Assembly (NCBI RefSeq): GCF_042646065.1
Contig: NZ_JBHRTA010000027.1
Span: 13,403-77,402 of the forward strand
Origin: Parapedobacter deserti
GTDB lineage: Bacteria > Bacteroidota > Bacteroidia > Sphingobacteriales > Sphingobacteriaceae
Length of the DNA: 64,000 nt
Direction of reading: 5' to 3'
The stretch's first letter is position 1; each line of letters starts with the position of its first letter. Both the position numbers and the translations under genes were made by a program. The notes under the pieces were generated by a model. It saw only the letters and a list, made by a program, of their open reading frames with translations, had not been told where the DNA came from and did not search any database. This document shows positions 8,882 to 17,874 of this stretch, piece after piece.

Positions 8882-11800
8882 TTAGTACGTTATGGAAAGC
8901 CCGAAAGAAATCGTTTTCATCAGCGGGTAACTGTTGCCCGCGCCCTGGATATAACTCGAATTCAGGTCGGAGTCGCTATCACCGGTAACGGAAGCTACAT
9001 CCATAAAGTTTTTGGCGCGCTTATATAGGGGCGACCAGCTGGCCAGGTTTTCCGCGCTCATGTATACACGCACATTGCTGAATCCGGCTTTGGATACCCA
9101 CGCAATCGGGAGCGTATAACCCGCTTGGAGGTTCCGCAGGCGGATGTACGCGATGCTTTGCAGATAGCGGTCATTCGGAACATGGTTGTTGGTATAACCC
9201 AAGGTTCCGTTGTATTGCGAATACCGAGGCAGGTAAGCGTCCCGGTTGTCTTCCGTCCAGTAGTTGCCGAGGTGCCAAGCGGGTATCTGGTTGTAACCGC
9301 GGTTATATTGACCCCAAAATGCCGTTTCCTGCCCTGGATACCAGTCTTGCTTGCCGACTCCCTGGAAGAAGGCCGAAAAGAAGATGCCGGCCCAGTCTGC
9401 ACCAAAGGTGAAGTTGTATTGGTACCGGGGTTCTGTATTGCCGATAATCGTCATGTCGCCCGGGTTGTCTACGGTCTGTTCGCCTTTGGTGATCATGTTG
9501 TCGGCACTGCCATCCCGGTTACGGATCTTCAGATCGCCTGCACGCCATACCGCATCGGCAGACGCGTTGAATAGGGTGTTGATGTATTCGCTGGGATCGG
9601 GATCTGACTGAAACAGGCCATCGGTTTCAAAACCCCAAAGCTCGCCGATGATCTGCCCGTCATAATGGTCCGTGAACCGCTTGGTGGGGTTGTTAAACTT
9701 ATTGATTTGGGATACATAGTCAAACAAACCGCCACGCACGTGATAGTTGAAAGGTTTGCCAGCAACCATAACCTGATCCTGCCAGCCGAGGGTAACCTCA
9801 AAACCTTTGGTGGTCATATCGGCATAATTTCCCTTGGGTGAAGCCGCTCCGAAAATATCGGGTAGGGTAGGACCGGCTACGTACATGTCGGTGGTTTTAC
9901 GGATGTAGTAGTCGCCGTTGAACCGGAGCTTGCCGTTTGCCATGCCGAACTCCAGCCCGATGTCTGTCGTGGTAGCCCGTTCCCAGGTCAGGCCATCAGG
10001 GATCGGGGCTGGAGCGCTCGTCCGTTTGTTAAGACCTCCATTCAGTACCCGGCCCGAGTTGTTGACGGTTAACAGCTCCAAAAATTGGTACGGCGAGATG
10101 TTGCCGTTGCCCAATGACCCGTACGATCCGCGGAATTTGATATCTGAAAAAATGGCTTTGCTGACATTCCAGAAAGGCTCTTCGGACAAGCGCCAACCGG
10201 CGGATACCGAAGGGAAGAAACCCCACTGCTGGCTGGTAGGGAACCGCGAAGAACCATCGTACCGGCCATTGACTTCGATCAGGTAACGATCCTGGAAGGC
10301 ATAGTTGAATCGGAAAAAATTGCCCATAATCCGCCAGTTGGTTGCACTTGCTCCCGGGGTAATGGAAGTACCTGTGGCTAGCTGTACGCTCTCGGCATCT
10401 TCAAGCAGCAGCTGGTTACGGGATATACTGGATGCCTTATAACCCGATGTTTCGTAGTTCCAGCCGACCATGGCTTTTAGGTAGTGCTTATCAGCAAAGG
10501 TGTTTTCGTACTCGGCATATAGGTTGGATGCCGTGTACATGGTGTGGCTCGTCCATTCATGGATAGTGCCATTGATGTCGCCCAGGTAAGTCGGGGCTTG
10601 AGCATTGGCATTCTGGTAATAGGGAACTTTGACACGTTTCCAGAAGAAATCACGGTTGTCGTAGCGGAACGTGAAATCGCCATTGACCCGAAAGGTGTTG
10701 TCAAAAAAGTTGGTGGCTGCGGCAACGGTATTCCGGAATAAGCTTCTCGAGGTATTCTGGTAGTTGTTTCCGTCGATAAACGCCGCCAACGTAGAAGCTC
10801 CTCCCCGGGTATAGGTGCCATCAGGGTTATACAACGGCAGGGTGGGGAAGGCGCTCACTTCGATATATCGCTGGATATTAGCGCTTCGGCCCAGCGCGGA
10901 ATAGGGCATGTGGTAACTGTTGTTTGAAAACTCCATGTTATTGGAGACATCCAGCCAGTCGTATGCTTTTAACGAGCCTTTTGCGCGAAGGTGGTGAGAG
11001 CGGTATTTGTCTGGGTCAAAATTGTAAAGACCGCCAAAATCGTAAATCCGGCCCGAAACATAAAAGTCGCCTTTCTCATTGCCGCCGGAAATGCTTACGT
11101 TGTGGTCCTGGGTGGGTACCCGATCCTGGAACAGCATGCCCATCCAATCGGTATTGCTATAGTACTCGTAATTGCCGTCTGGCAATACAACCGTTTTCTC
11201 ACCTTCGCCGGATGCTTTCCATTCGCGCATACGCGCTAGCCACTCATCGCTGTAAAACTGTGTGTTGTTGTTGATGGAGGTGGGCACGGTGCCTTGGCGA
11301 TTATAATAGGCCATCCTGAAATGCTCCAGCCAAGTGACCCCATCGGTCACAAATTCGGGCGTCTGGGTAAGGCTTTGGAATCCGACGTTGCCCGTGTAGT
11401 TGATGGACGTCCGCCCTTTTTTGGGCTTTTTAGTGGTAATTAATACCACGCCGAAAGAGCCCCGGGCGCCGTAAATTGCTGCCGAAGCTGCATCTTTCAG
11501 AACCGTGACGCGATCGATGTCATTCGGATTCAGGAACGAAGGGTTGCTTTCAACTCCGTCGATTAACACCAGGGCACTCCCGCCCTGTCCGATAGATGTG
11601 GTGCCCCGCACATTGAATGATGAAGATCGTGTGGGTTTGCCGTCTTCCAGGGAAAGATTCAGGTTGGGAATAGCCCCCTGTAAAGCCTGCGTTACATTGG
11701 CCGTCGTACGGTTTTCAAAGACTTCGCTGCCGACCGACTCGACGGCGCCGGTAAGGTTTATCTTTTTTTGTTGTCCATAGCCAACGACAATGACCTCTTC

Positions 11801-12475
11801 CATATTGCTCACTACGGTGGGCATCGTGACGCGGATGGAGTTTGCTTGGCCTAATTTCACGACCTGACTTTCATAGCCGATGATCGAAAATTGCAGGAGA
11901 TCATCGCCCGCGTCGACCTGGATCCGGAAATTGCCTTGCTGATTGGTCTCGCCCGCAGTGGCTCCTGAGGATAGCCTGATCGTTACCCCCTGCAGCGGCT
12001 CGCCGTTATCTGAAGTGACCGTACCGGAAATGGTCCGTTGCTGGCGGGCAGCGGGCTGTTTGGTTTCAGGTGCTATGCGTTTTGCGTCGTAGCGGATAAA
12101 AATATTGCGATCGACAATGGAAAACGTATAGGGCTTGTGAAGCAGTATGGTTTCGAGCGCCTCCTGCACACTGGCATCGGTGAGGTGTACATTTGCGCGC
12201 AACGATCCGAGTTCAGGGCTGTCATGAATAATGACAAACCCAGTCTGCTTTTTGATCGTTTGAAACAAATCAGCAAGCTTGCCGTTGGTTGCCTGTAAGG
12301 TGATGCGCTGTGCGACTCCCGCCAGGGAAGTCTGCAGAAAAATACAAGTCAACAATAATGCGGTATACCAAAAGCGCATGATGAGAATTTTAATTCGGTT
12401 GGGGGCTTTGCACCCGATGTTGGACGTTATTGCAAAACGTCCGAATTTCATTACATTTGTACTATTAGAGTTCAT
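8882..12475 (-). CDS. SusC/RagA-type TonB-dependent transporter with STN domain
   Basis: Outer membrane TonB-dependent channel, 1197 residues from the ATG at 12475 (an ATG at 12451 is also in frame). A basic lead precedes the signal peptide (QTSLAGVAQ). Then come an STN domain (about 60-125, RITLQATNGKLADLFQTIKK), a regulatory-like domain (about 145-225, TISGTVTSDNGEPLQGVTI), TonB box EEVIVVGYG, plug motif LVLIDGVESNPSFLNPNDID, and a beta-barrel ending SFGLSITY. With FecR and the ECF sigma factor directly upstream on the same strand, the STN domain probably reports substrate occupancy to FecR so that the locus activates itself. The ligand is unknown. Confidence 0.95.
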   Translation of the reverse strand: MNSNSTNVMKFGRFAITSNIGCKAPNRIKILIMRFWYTALLLTCIFLQTSLAGVAQRITLQATNGKLADLFQTIKKQTGFVIIHDSPELGSLRANVHLTDASVQEALETILLHKPYTFSIVDRNIFIRYDAKRIAPETKQPAARQQRTISGTVTSDNGEPLQGVTIRLSSGATAGETNQQGNFRIQVDAGDDLLQFSIIGYESQVVKLGQANSIRVTMPTVVSNMEEVIVVGYGQQKKINLTGAVESVGSEVFENRTTANVTQALQGAIPNLNLSLEDGKPTRSSSFNVRGTTSIGQGGSALVLIDGVESNPSFLNPNDIDRVTVLKDAASAAIYGARGSFGVVLITTKKPKKGRTSINYTGNVGFQSLTQTPEFVTDGVTWLEHFRMAYYNRQGTVPTSINNNTQFYSDEWLARMREWKASGEGEKTVVLPDGNYEYYSNTDWMGMLFQDRVPTQDHNVSISGGNEKGDFYVSGRIYDFGGLYNFDPDKYRSHHLRAKGSLKAYDWLDVSNNMEFSNNSYHMPYSALGRSANIQRYIEVSAFPTLPLYNPDGTYTRGGASTLAAFIDGNNYQNTSRSLFRNTVAAATNFFDNTFRVNGDFTFRYDNRDFFWKRVKVPYYQNANAQAPTYLGDINGTIHEWTSHTMYTASNLYAEYENTFADKHYLKAMVGWNYETSGYKASSISRNQLLLEDAESVQLATGTSITPGASATNWRIMGNFFRFNYAFQDRYLIEVNGRYDGSSRFPTSQQWGFFPSVSAGWRLSEEPFWNVSKAIFSDIKFRGSYGSLGNGNISPYQFLELLTVNNSGRVLNGGLNKRTSAPAPIPDGLTWERATTTDIGLEFGMANGKLRFNGDYYIRKTTDMYVAGPTLPDIFGAASPKGNYADMTTKGFEVTLGWQDQVMVAGKPFNYHVRGGLFDYVSQINKFNNPTKRFTDHYDGQIIGELWGFETDGLFQSDPDPSEYINTLFNASADAVWRAGDLKIRNRDGSADNMITKGEQTVDNPGDMTIIGNTEPRYQYNFTFGADWAGIFFSAFFQGVGKQDWYPGQETAFWGQYNRGYNQIPAWHLGNYWTEDNRDAYLPRYSQYNGTLGYTNNHVPNDRYLQSIAYIRLRNLQAGYTLPIAWVSKAGFSNVRVYMSAENLASWSPLYKRAKNFMDVASVTGDSDSDLNSSYIQGAGNSYPLMKTISFGLSITY

Positions 12476-12525
12476 ACAATTTTAGCCTATTACGGAATTT
12501 GTTAAAATGGGAGCTCGTTCAATCC

Positions 12526-12553
12526 GCGTCTTCTGATTGCCGTCAGAAGACGC
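12526..12553 (-). promoter_or_regulatory. Perfect hairpin in the fecR-susC intergenic region
   Basis: An 11-bp perfect stem (12526-12536 with 12543-12553) with a 6-nt loop, lying between the fecR stop and the susC start. On the minus strand, which is transcribed here, no T tract follows, so it is not a standard terminator. An attenuator, processing site or mRNA-stabilising hairpin that adjusts susC levels relative to fecR is an inference. The T-rich side faces the plus strand. Confidence 0.5.
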
Positions 12554-12595
12554 TTTTACTCCGCTTGTCGATTTGGTGTGCTTCAGAAAAAGTTA

Positions 12596-13771
12596 CTACT
12601 GCTTAACCTCCTTTTTTAGTTGATTGAAAATGACAATACGCGGTTTCCCATTGACCAGGGATACCTCATGTTTAAAGTTGAAAAAGTCAAGAAGCTTCAG
12701 TGGTATCTCTGCAGGGGCGTTGCGATGCACCTCCCCCCAAAGCTTGGTAGAGGGCTTTGGCCCCTCAAAGACAATAGCTACGTCATACCACCTGCCCAAC
12801 TGCCGCATGACTTCGTCAATCGTGTTTCCTTCAAACTTAAATAATCCGATTGTCCAAGCGATTGCCGCGTCGATATGGGCAGATTGCACATGGGTGGTCA
12901 TTCCATCGGCATCGACGAATGCTTGCTGACCGGAGGAAAGCTGTACCAGCCCTGCACCATTTTGCGGTTTCACTTCCACTTTTCCGGATACCAACGTGGT
13001 GGTGGTTCCCAATTCATCTGGATAACTGTTGACGTTGAACTTGGTGCCTAACACGGTGATGATCTGCTCTTCTGTAACCACGCGAAATGGATTGGAAGTA
13101 TCGTGGAAAATATCGAAGTATGCTTCTCCTTCGAGGCGAACCGTCCTTGCTTCCTCAAAATTGTTCGCCGCATAGGTCAACGATGAACGGGCGTTGAGCC
13201 AAACGTTGCTCCCGTCCGGTAGGGTAAGCCGAACTTGCTTACCGATAGGTGTCTCCAGTGTATGGTACTGAGGCGTAAGGGGGTCCGCTGGTACCGGGCT
13301 GCCGGATTTGTCATAACGGATACCATCGGCAACATGCTGGATCGTATACGCCCCTGATTCGCCTTTGATAGGGTGTTCGTTGGTCTCATCCAAGGTAATG
13401 ATCCGTCCGTCCGACAACGTAAGCGTTGCCTGATCGGACCCGGGAAGGATGTCTTTGGCAGCCAACGGGACACCCGTTACATGATCCGGGGACGTTGACG
13501 GTTCCCACGCCAGTCTGAGGAAGACACCCATGGCGATGAGGACAGTCGCGGCAGCCACATAATATAACCAGCGAGGTACGCCCGGCTTGGCTAACCCTAT
13601 TTTTTTCTGTACGTGATCCAGGTCCCGTAAAATCTCTTGATCCGATAAGGTCGCATAATCTTCATTATCGAGCCGTTGGTACCAATCGTCGATAAGCTTG
13701 CGCTCGGCATCGCTACAGGTGCCGTCGAGATAGCGTTGCAATAGCTCGCTTGTGGGCTGTTTTTCTGACAT
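12596..13771 (-). CDS. FecR family anti-sigma factor
   Basis: Inner-membrane anti-sigma factor that passes the SusC STN signal to the ECF sigma factor encoded upstream. N-terminal sigma-binding region (LLQRYLDGTCSDAERKLIDDWYQ), one transmembrane helix at about residues 85-105 (WLYYVAAATVLIAMGVFL), then the periplasmic FecR domain (LETPIGKQVRLTLPDGSNVW, YFDIFHDTSNPFRV, ITVLGTKFNVNSYPDE) and a C-terminal DUF4974-like segment (FEGNTIDEVMRQLGRWYDV). It is 99 bp downstream of the sigma gene and 120 bp upstream of susC. Confidence 0.95.
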   Translation of the reverse strand: MSEKQPTSELLQRYLDGTCSDAERKLIDDWYQRLDNEDYATLSDQEILRDLDHVQKKIGLAKPGVPRWLYYVAAATVLIAMGVFLRLAWEPSTSPDHVTGVPLAAKDILPGSDQATLTLSDGRIITLDETNEHPIKGESGAYTIQHVADGIRYDKSGSPVPADPLTPQYHTLETPIGKQVRLTLPDGSNVWLNARSSLTYAANNFEEARTVRLEGEAYFDIFHDTSNPFRVVTEEQIITVLGTKFNVNSYPDELGTTTTLVSGKVEVKPQNGAGLVQLSSGQQAFVDADGMTTHVQSAHIDAAIAWTIGLFKFEGNTIDEVMRQLGRWYDVAIVFEGPKPSTKLWGEVHRNAPAEIPLKLLDFFNFKHEVSLVNGKPRIVIFNQLKKEVKQ

Positions 13772-13870
13772 CGAACTTATCTCTCCATCTTTGTGGTTGT
13801 CTCTATAATCAAACGGAGGTACCGCAGGGAGTAGATAAAATTGAAAAAATTAAGCGTTGGTAGTTAACCT

Positions 13871-14425
13871 TCAGCCGGTGATCTTGGGTTTCAGTATTTT
13901 CAATGCGTTGGCCACCTGTTTTTTAACGGTAGTTTCAGATAGATTTAGGTTTTTAGCTATTTGTTTGTGGCTCAGTTGCTCCTGCCTGCTCATGCGGAAG
14001 ATTGTCTGCATTTTAGCGGGGAGATTGGATACGGCATTTTCGATGGAAGTACCGAGCTCCCGCTCCCGGACAAGGTGGTCGGTATCGGAGGCATGCAAAG
14101 GGAGATGATCGCCGATGGCTGAAAGAACCGACCTGCGATATTGCTGCTGATTGATGTAGTTTATTACACGGTATTTGGCAGCGGTAAATAGCAATGCCAA
14201 GATCTGGGTGTCAACGGCTAATTCCGCGCGTCGCAACCATAGCGATGCGAATAACTCCTGTATGATATCCCGAGCATCGTCACGAGAGCGTATCTTGCTG
14301 AGAACATGGCGGTAGACGGGCTCGGCATATCGCCTGTAAATTTCAGCGAACGCCTTTTGATCGCCGTTTCGGAACCGGGCAACAAGATTAACGTCATCTA
14401 GCGAATGATATGAGGACAAATTCAT
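13871..14425 (-). CDS. ECF RNA polymerase sigma-70 factor of a SusCD locus
   Basis: Alternative sigma factor, 184 residues. Region 2 is visible as GDQKAFAEIYRRYAEPVYR and DDARDIIQELFASLW, and region 4 as MSRQEQLSHKQIAKNLNLSETTVKKQVANALKIL. It is the first gene of the minus-strand unit with FecR, SusC and SusD, the usual arrangement for FecI-like trans-envelope regulation in Bacteroidota. Confidence 0.95.
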   Translation of the reverse strand: MNLSSYHSLDDVNLVARFRNGDQKAFAEIYRRYAEPVYRHVLSKIRSRDDARDIIQELFASLWLRRAELAVDTQILALLFTAAKYRVINYINQQQYRRSVLSAIGDHLPLHASDTDHLVRERELGTSIENAVSNLPAKMQTIFRMSRQEQLSHKQIAKNLNLSETTVKKQVANALKILKPKITG

Positions 14426-14462
14426 CAGCGAAGGATCTCCTAGCGCAGTTTTTTCTGCTCCT

Positions 14463-14470
14463 CAAAGTTA
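14463..14470 (-). promoter_or_regulatory. Possible -7 element (TAACTTTG) upstream of the ECF sigma gene
   Basis: On the minus strand TAACTTTG fits the Bacteroidota -7 consensus TAnnTTTG and lies 38 bp before the sigma start codon. I do not see a convincing TTTG -33 element at the usual spacing, so confidence is limited. Confidence 0.4.
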
Positions 14471-14532
14471 AATCTGGTATGCTAATTTTTTATGAGAATA
14501 GTGTTAAGTAATTATCCCAGCTTGTAAATGCC

Positions 14533-14946
14533 TTAGTGTGGCAACTTGCTTCGGATCAACCCGTACAGCCAGGTGCCCAACACGGCTCCGAAGATGACCA
14601 CCACAATAGGCAAATAACCGGCACCGGCCAGCACAAACATAGGCCCAGGGCACGCACCGACGAGTGCCCAGCCCAGCCCGAACACAATGCCCCCGATTAA
14701 ATAACGGGCAATGCCTTTTTCTTTGGCTGCAATAACAATTTGATTCCCATGGGCGTCTTTGAGCTTTTTCCGTTTGATGAATTGCACGATAAGGATGCCT
14801 ACAATCAATGCCGACCCCATCAACCCGTACATATGGATGGACTGGAAGTTGAACATTTCATAGATCCGGAACCAGGATGCGGCTTCAGATTTGTACATGA
14901 CGATGCCAAAAAAGGTTCCGATAATCAGGTATACGATACTTTTCAT
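14533..14946 (-). CDS. YeeE/YedE-like membrane protein, DUF6691 half
   Basis: Polytopic membrane protein of 137 residues with four apparent helices. The conserved GWALVGACPGPMFVLAGAG segment, with its Cys in a glycine-rich re-entrant loop, is typical of the second half of the YeeE/YedE (TsuA-like) family, linked to thiosulfate or other sulfur-compound uptake. It is 3 bp downstream of the gene for the other half (14950-15507), so the two are probably co-translated and form one transporter. The transported compound is inferred from the family only. Confidence 0.85.
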   Translation of the reverse strand: MKSIVYLIIGTFFGIVMYKSEAASWFRIYEMFNFQSIHMYGLMGSALIVGILIVQFIKRKKLKDAHGNQIVIAAKEKGIARYLIGGIVFGLGWALVGACPGPMFVLAGAGYLPIVVVIFGAVLGTWLYGLIRSKLPH

Positions 14947-14949
14947 GAG

Positions 14950-15507
14950 CTAGAAAATCAATGGAAATAAAAGGTGAATCATCAGCAGCCCGCCAATGAA
15001 AAAGCCGATGGTTGCGATGACCGATGGAAGTTGTAGATTACTGATGCCGGATATCGAATGCCCCGAAGTGCATCCGCCCGCATAACGGGCGCCGAAGCCC
15101 ACCAATAATCCGCCGATCAAAAGCAGCAGTAAGGCTTTTGGCGAAGAAAAGGCGTCGCTACCGAACAATTCGGTTGGGACATAAGCCGTTCCGGCACTCG
15201 CAAACCCCGATGTGTGTAACTGATCTACGGTTTGCGGGTTGAGGGCAGGCACCTGATCGACCGACAGGAACTGCGATGCCAGAAATCCGCCTGCGATGGC
15301 CCCCGTAATGACCAGCAGATTCCAACGCTGCGCTTTCCAGTCAAAACGGAAAAAGTCGCTGGTTTTGCCCGCGCCGCATAAGGTGCATATCGTCTTCAGG
15401 TTGGACGACAGGCCAAAGGTTTTGCCCAAGTAGAGTAAGACAAACATCGTAAAGGCAATCAGTGGACCGCTTACGTACCACGGCCAGGGGGCTAAAATCC
15501 ATTCCAT
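14950..15507 (-). CDS. YeeE/YedE family sulfur-compound transporter subunit
   Basis: First gene of a two-gene unit, 185 residues, with helices near residues 8-28, 62-82, 125-145 and 163-183. The signature GFGARYAGGCTSGHSISG carries the conserved Cys-x-Ser-Gly-His of YeeE/YedE proteins. A second Cys pair (CTLCGAG, near residue 41) is also present. Splitting the family into this half and a DUF6691 half is common in Bacteroidota and Proteobacteria. Confidence 0.88.
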   Translation of the reverse strand: MEWILAPWPWYVSGPLIAFTMFVLLYLGKTFGLSSNLKTICTLCGAGKTSDFFRFDWKAQRWNLLVITGAIAGGFLASQFLSVDQVPALNPQTVDQLHTSGFASAGTAYVPTELFGSDAFSSPKALLLLLIGGLLVGFGARYAGGCTSGHSISGISNLQLPSVIATIGFFIGGLLMIHLLFPLIF

Positions 15508-15533
15508 AATTACTGCGATTGTATGTAAATGTA

Positions 15534-15541
15534 CAAATTTA
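15534..15541 (-). promoter_or_regulatory. Probable -7 element (TAAATTTG) for the YeeE pair
   Basis: The minus strand reads TAAATTTG, matching TAnnTTTG, 26 bp before the start codon at 15507. A TTTG (15567-15570 on the complement) lies 25 bp further upstream, slightly beyond usual spacing. Confidence 0.45.
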
Positions 15542-15675
15542 ATGGTTATTAAATAATTATCCTTTGCAAAAGGAATTTGCCCATTAACCGGCTATTTTTT
15601 ACTTTGCAGCGTAAAATCAATCCAGTGTCGTCTGTAATCCGCTTATAACATGAAAAAAACCACTTTCCTTTTACC

Positions 15676-16542
15676 ATGAGAAAAGTAGTTCGACATTTTA
15701 TCGAAGATTTCCAGAAGTTCCTGCGAAACCCCCAAGAAATTGTGGATGGTCCTCAAAATGGCGCTTTCCACTCATGGATGGTGGTTTTGACTATCAATTT
15801 TGCCTTCGCCGCCCTGGTTATTATTCCGCTGGCTTTGCTCATTGATCAGCATGTGCTGCCCTTAAAGGGTGGCCCGCTGCCCGCGAAAATGCCGCTCTGG
15901 TTTCTGGTCATCGTCATTTTAGTTATGGTTCCTGTCGTCGAGGAACTGCTGTTTCGCTATCCGTTGAAATTTGCGCGCAACCGGGTGCTGAAAATAGCTG
16001 TTTACGGATCCAGCGTGCTCTTCGCACTGGTTCACATGAGCAATTACGACAACCATGAAGTACTGTTTTACCTGTTTGCCCCGGTTATCGTCGGCTCCCA
16101 GCTCGTTGGTGGATTCCTGATGGCCTACCTCCGTTTGAAACACGGCTTACGGTGGTCTATACTGATGCATGCGGTATTCAACGCGGTGATTATCGTTCCA
16201 GTAACCCTTTCTATACATGGGGCAACAGTCATTGACTCCCATTCACCGCAGTATTCATTGGTCGTGACCCAGTACGCGTTTTCGGAACAGCCCGAACACA
16301 TTCGGATTTTTCGGCAGGAGGCGGGCATCGATACGGTGCATGTGCGTCAGGCGAATCTGCAGCGCATCGTCGATCTCATCGGAACACCCGGTGCCTGGTA
16401 CGTCGACGATGCGTTGGTAGATATCGACTTTAAAGCGACATCTCCGATACCGCCCGACAGCCTGATCAGCCTGTTGGGGCAGCAATTCCGGATGATTCCC
16501 CAAACCATTCCGAATGTGTTGCCCTCAGAACCGCGCCAGTAG
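15676..16542 (+). CDS. CPBP family intramembrane glutamic protease
   Basis: Membrane protein of 288 residues in the CPBP (CAAX protease/bacteriocin-processing, Abi) family. The EExxxR motif is seen as EELLFR (about residue 92), followed by the His motif in ALVHMSNY (about 119) and a third conserved HAVFN (about 168). Transmembrane segments lie around 36-55, 72-92, 106-122 and 162-180. The soluble C-terminal 90 residues are not part of the core family and I do not recognise them. Its substrate is unknown. It has no obvious operon partner. Confidence 0.85.
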   Translation: MRKVVRHFIEDFQKFLRNPQEIVDGPQNGAFHSWMVVLTINFAFAALVIIPLALLIDQHVLPLKGGPLPAKMPLWFLVIVILVMVPVVEELLFRYPLKFARNRVLKIAVYGSSVLFALVHMSNYDNHEVLFYLFAPVIVGSQLVGGFLMAYLRLKHGLRWSILMHAVFNAVIIVPVTLSIHGATVIDSHSPQYSLVVTQYAFSEQPEHIRIFRQEAGIDTVHVRQANLQRIVDLIGTPGAWYVDDALVDIDFKATSPIPPDSLISLLGQQFRMIPQTIPNVLPSEPRQ

Positions 16543-16895
16543 TCGATTCTTTAGAGAATTATCCTACTTTCCGCTTATCGTGCGCCCTGCCGGATAATAC
16601 CGTAGATGACCTTTATATTTTCCTTGGCCAACTGGGCTGGTATTAAATTCCAAAGTAGGCGTATACGTGGCACGATTTATTTTGGCGCATTTTCATGGAA
16701 ATACTTGAGCGATGTAATGGCCTCAGGGACTCCCTGTTGTGAGCAACACTTTTATGTACGAGTTATTGAAATATGTTACATTTTTATGTAGGAGTTTGAT
16801 GTGGGTACTCTCCGCTTTCAGCAAGAAGTGGAAGGTTTCGCAGATGTTATCTATAGTAAGAAACTACGCATTTCCGATCAAAACGCAGTGACCCT
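16543..16895. other. Intergenic stretch without a recognisable gene
   Basis: About 350 bp between the CPBP protease and the AraC gene. The only open frames are short and lack family features. A start-less 48-codon stretch (about 16792-16932, plus strand) runs into the antisense of the AraC gene and may be a remnant or chance. No strong terminator or promoter was found by eye. Confidence 0.4.
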
Positions 16896-17693
16896 TCATT
16901 CAAAGAACGACGAATGGTTTTCTGTTAAGTAACTCCGGGGATGGGTGCCCGAAAATTCCTTGAAGTCACGGATCATATGCGACTGATCGTAGTAGCCTGA
17001 ATCCAACGAAAGCTGGACTAGTGATTGGCTGCTGGCTGCGGCGCTAGCCAAACAGGCTTCGAAGCGGACAATCCGCGTAAACAATTTGGCAGGGAATCCG
17101 ATCCACGATTTAAACTTGCGCTCGAATTGCCGTTGCGATAAGAAGTTCCGGTTTACGAGCTCGTTGATATCCACCTTGCCACTGCGGGCTGTTATGTAAT
17201 TGACGGTAGCAATCATGTCTTTCGGCGAATCTAGGCCCTTGCTGAGCTTGTTCGTTAAGAATGATGTCATCGTGGCCACCCGTGCGGCCGTATTCCGGCA
17301 GGTCATTATGCGCTCCGCCAACTCCGCGCCTTCAATACCCAATACGTCTGATATTTCGATATTGTAATTCGTTAATGCATGCGCGGGGACGCCAAACAAG
17401 AGCGGGATGGCGAAGGGGTAGAAATACGTGCCGAATATGCCGACCGGTTGGGTGGCCGAAATGGTCAGGTGAGCGCTGGTTTGGCACTGGAACCCGCTTT
17501 GGAACAATGGCGATGCATCATTATCGTGCTGGATGTGCATCAATCCGCTGTACTGGAAGGCCAGCTTCGGATTGACAGACGCCGTAAGCCCATGCGCGTA
17601 AGGCTCCGATTCGGTGAAGCTTCCCTCAAACTCCCAGAAGAAGCAGACAATGTGCTTGATAACATCAGCGGGATATATTTTATTATACTGCAT
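16896..17693 (-). CDS. AraC family transcriptional regulator
   Basis: DNA-binding regulator of 265 residues. The C-terminal two-helix-turn-helix AraC domain is clear (about 165-260): NRNFLSQRQFERKFKSWIG, then LVQLSLDSGYYDQSHMIRDF and KEFSGTHPRSYL. The N-terminal half resembles the DUF6597-type sensing domain often fused to this AraC type. It is divergent from the alpha/beta hydrolase gene at 17875, a likely target. Confidence 0.9.
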   Translation of the reverse strand: MQYNKIYPADVIKHIVCFFWEFEGSFTESEPYAHGLTASVNPKLAFQYSGLMHIQHDNDASPLFQSGFQCQTSAHLTISATQPVGIFGTYFYPFAIPLLFGVPAHALTNYNIEISDVLGIEGAELAERIMTCRNTAARVATMTSFLTNKLSKGLDSPKDMIATVNYITARSGKVDINELVNRNFLSQRQFERKFKSWIGFPAKLFTRIVRFEACLASAAASSQSLVQLSLDSGYYDQSHMIRDFKEFSGTHPRSYLTENHSSFFE

Positions 17694-17767
17694 GGTAGCT
17701 AACCAACCTGGTCGGAACGACGAAAGTACCGATTGTTAACCGCAATTAAAAGTCGATTTTGTCCAAT

Positions 17768-17795
17768 TTTGATCGGGATGGTGGCGTTAATTTTG
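17768..17795 (+). promoter_or_regulatory. Probable promoter of the alpha/beta hydrolase gene
   Basis: TTTG (17768-17771) and TAATTTTG (17788-17795, a full match to TAnnTTTG) with a 16-bp spacer, a little short. The expected transcript start lies near 17800, which makes an ATG at 17800 leaderless and argues for the internal ATG at 17875 as the true start. Confidence 0.5.
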
Positions 17796-17874
17796 CGGCA
17801 TGAATAACTTAATCAGCGCGATAATGACGATTATTACACCGATGGATGATGCTTCGGTGAATGGTAAAGAAAAA

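Noticed and set aside
16606..16791. A 61-codon open frame between the CPBP protease and AraC genes
   Set aside because: No domain, no upstream promoter seen, and composition not protein-like.
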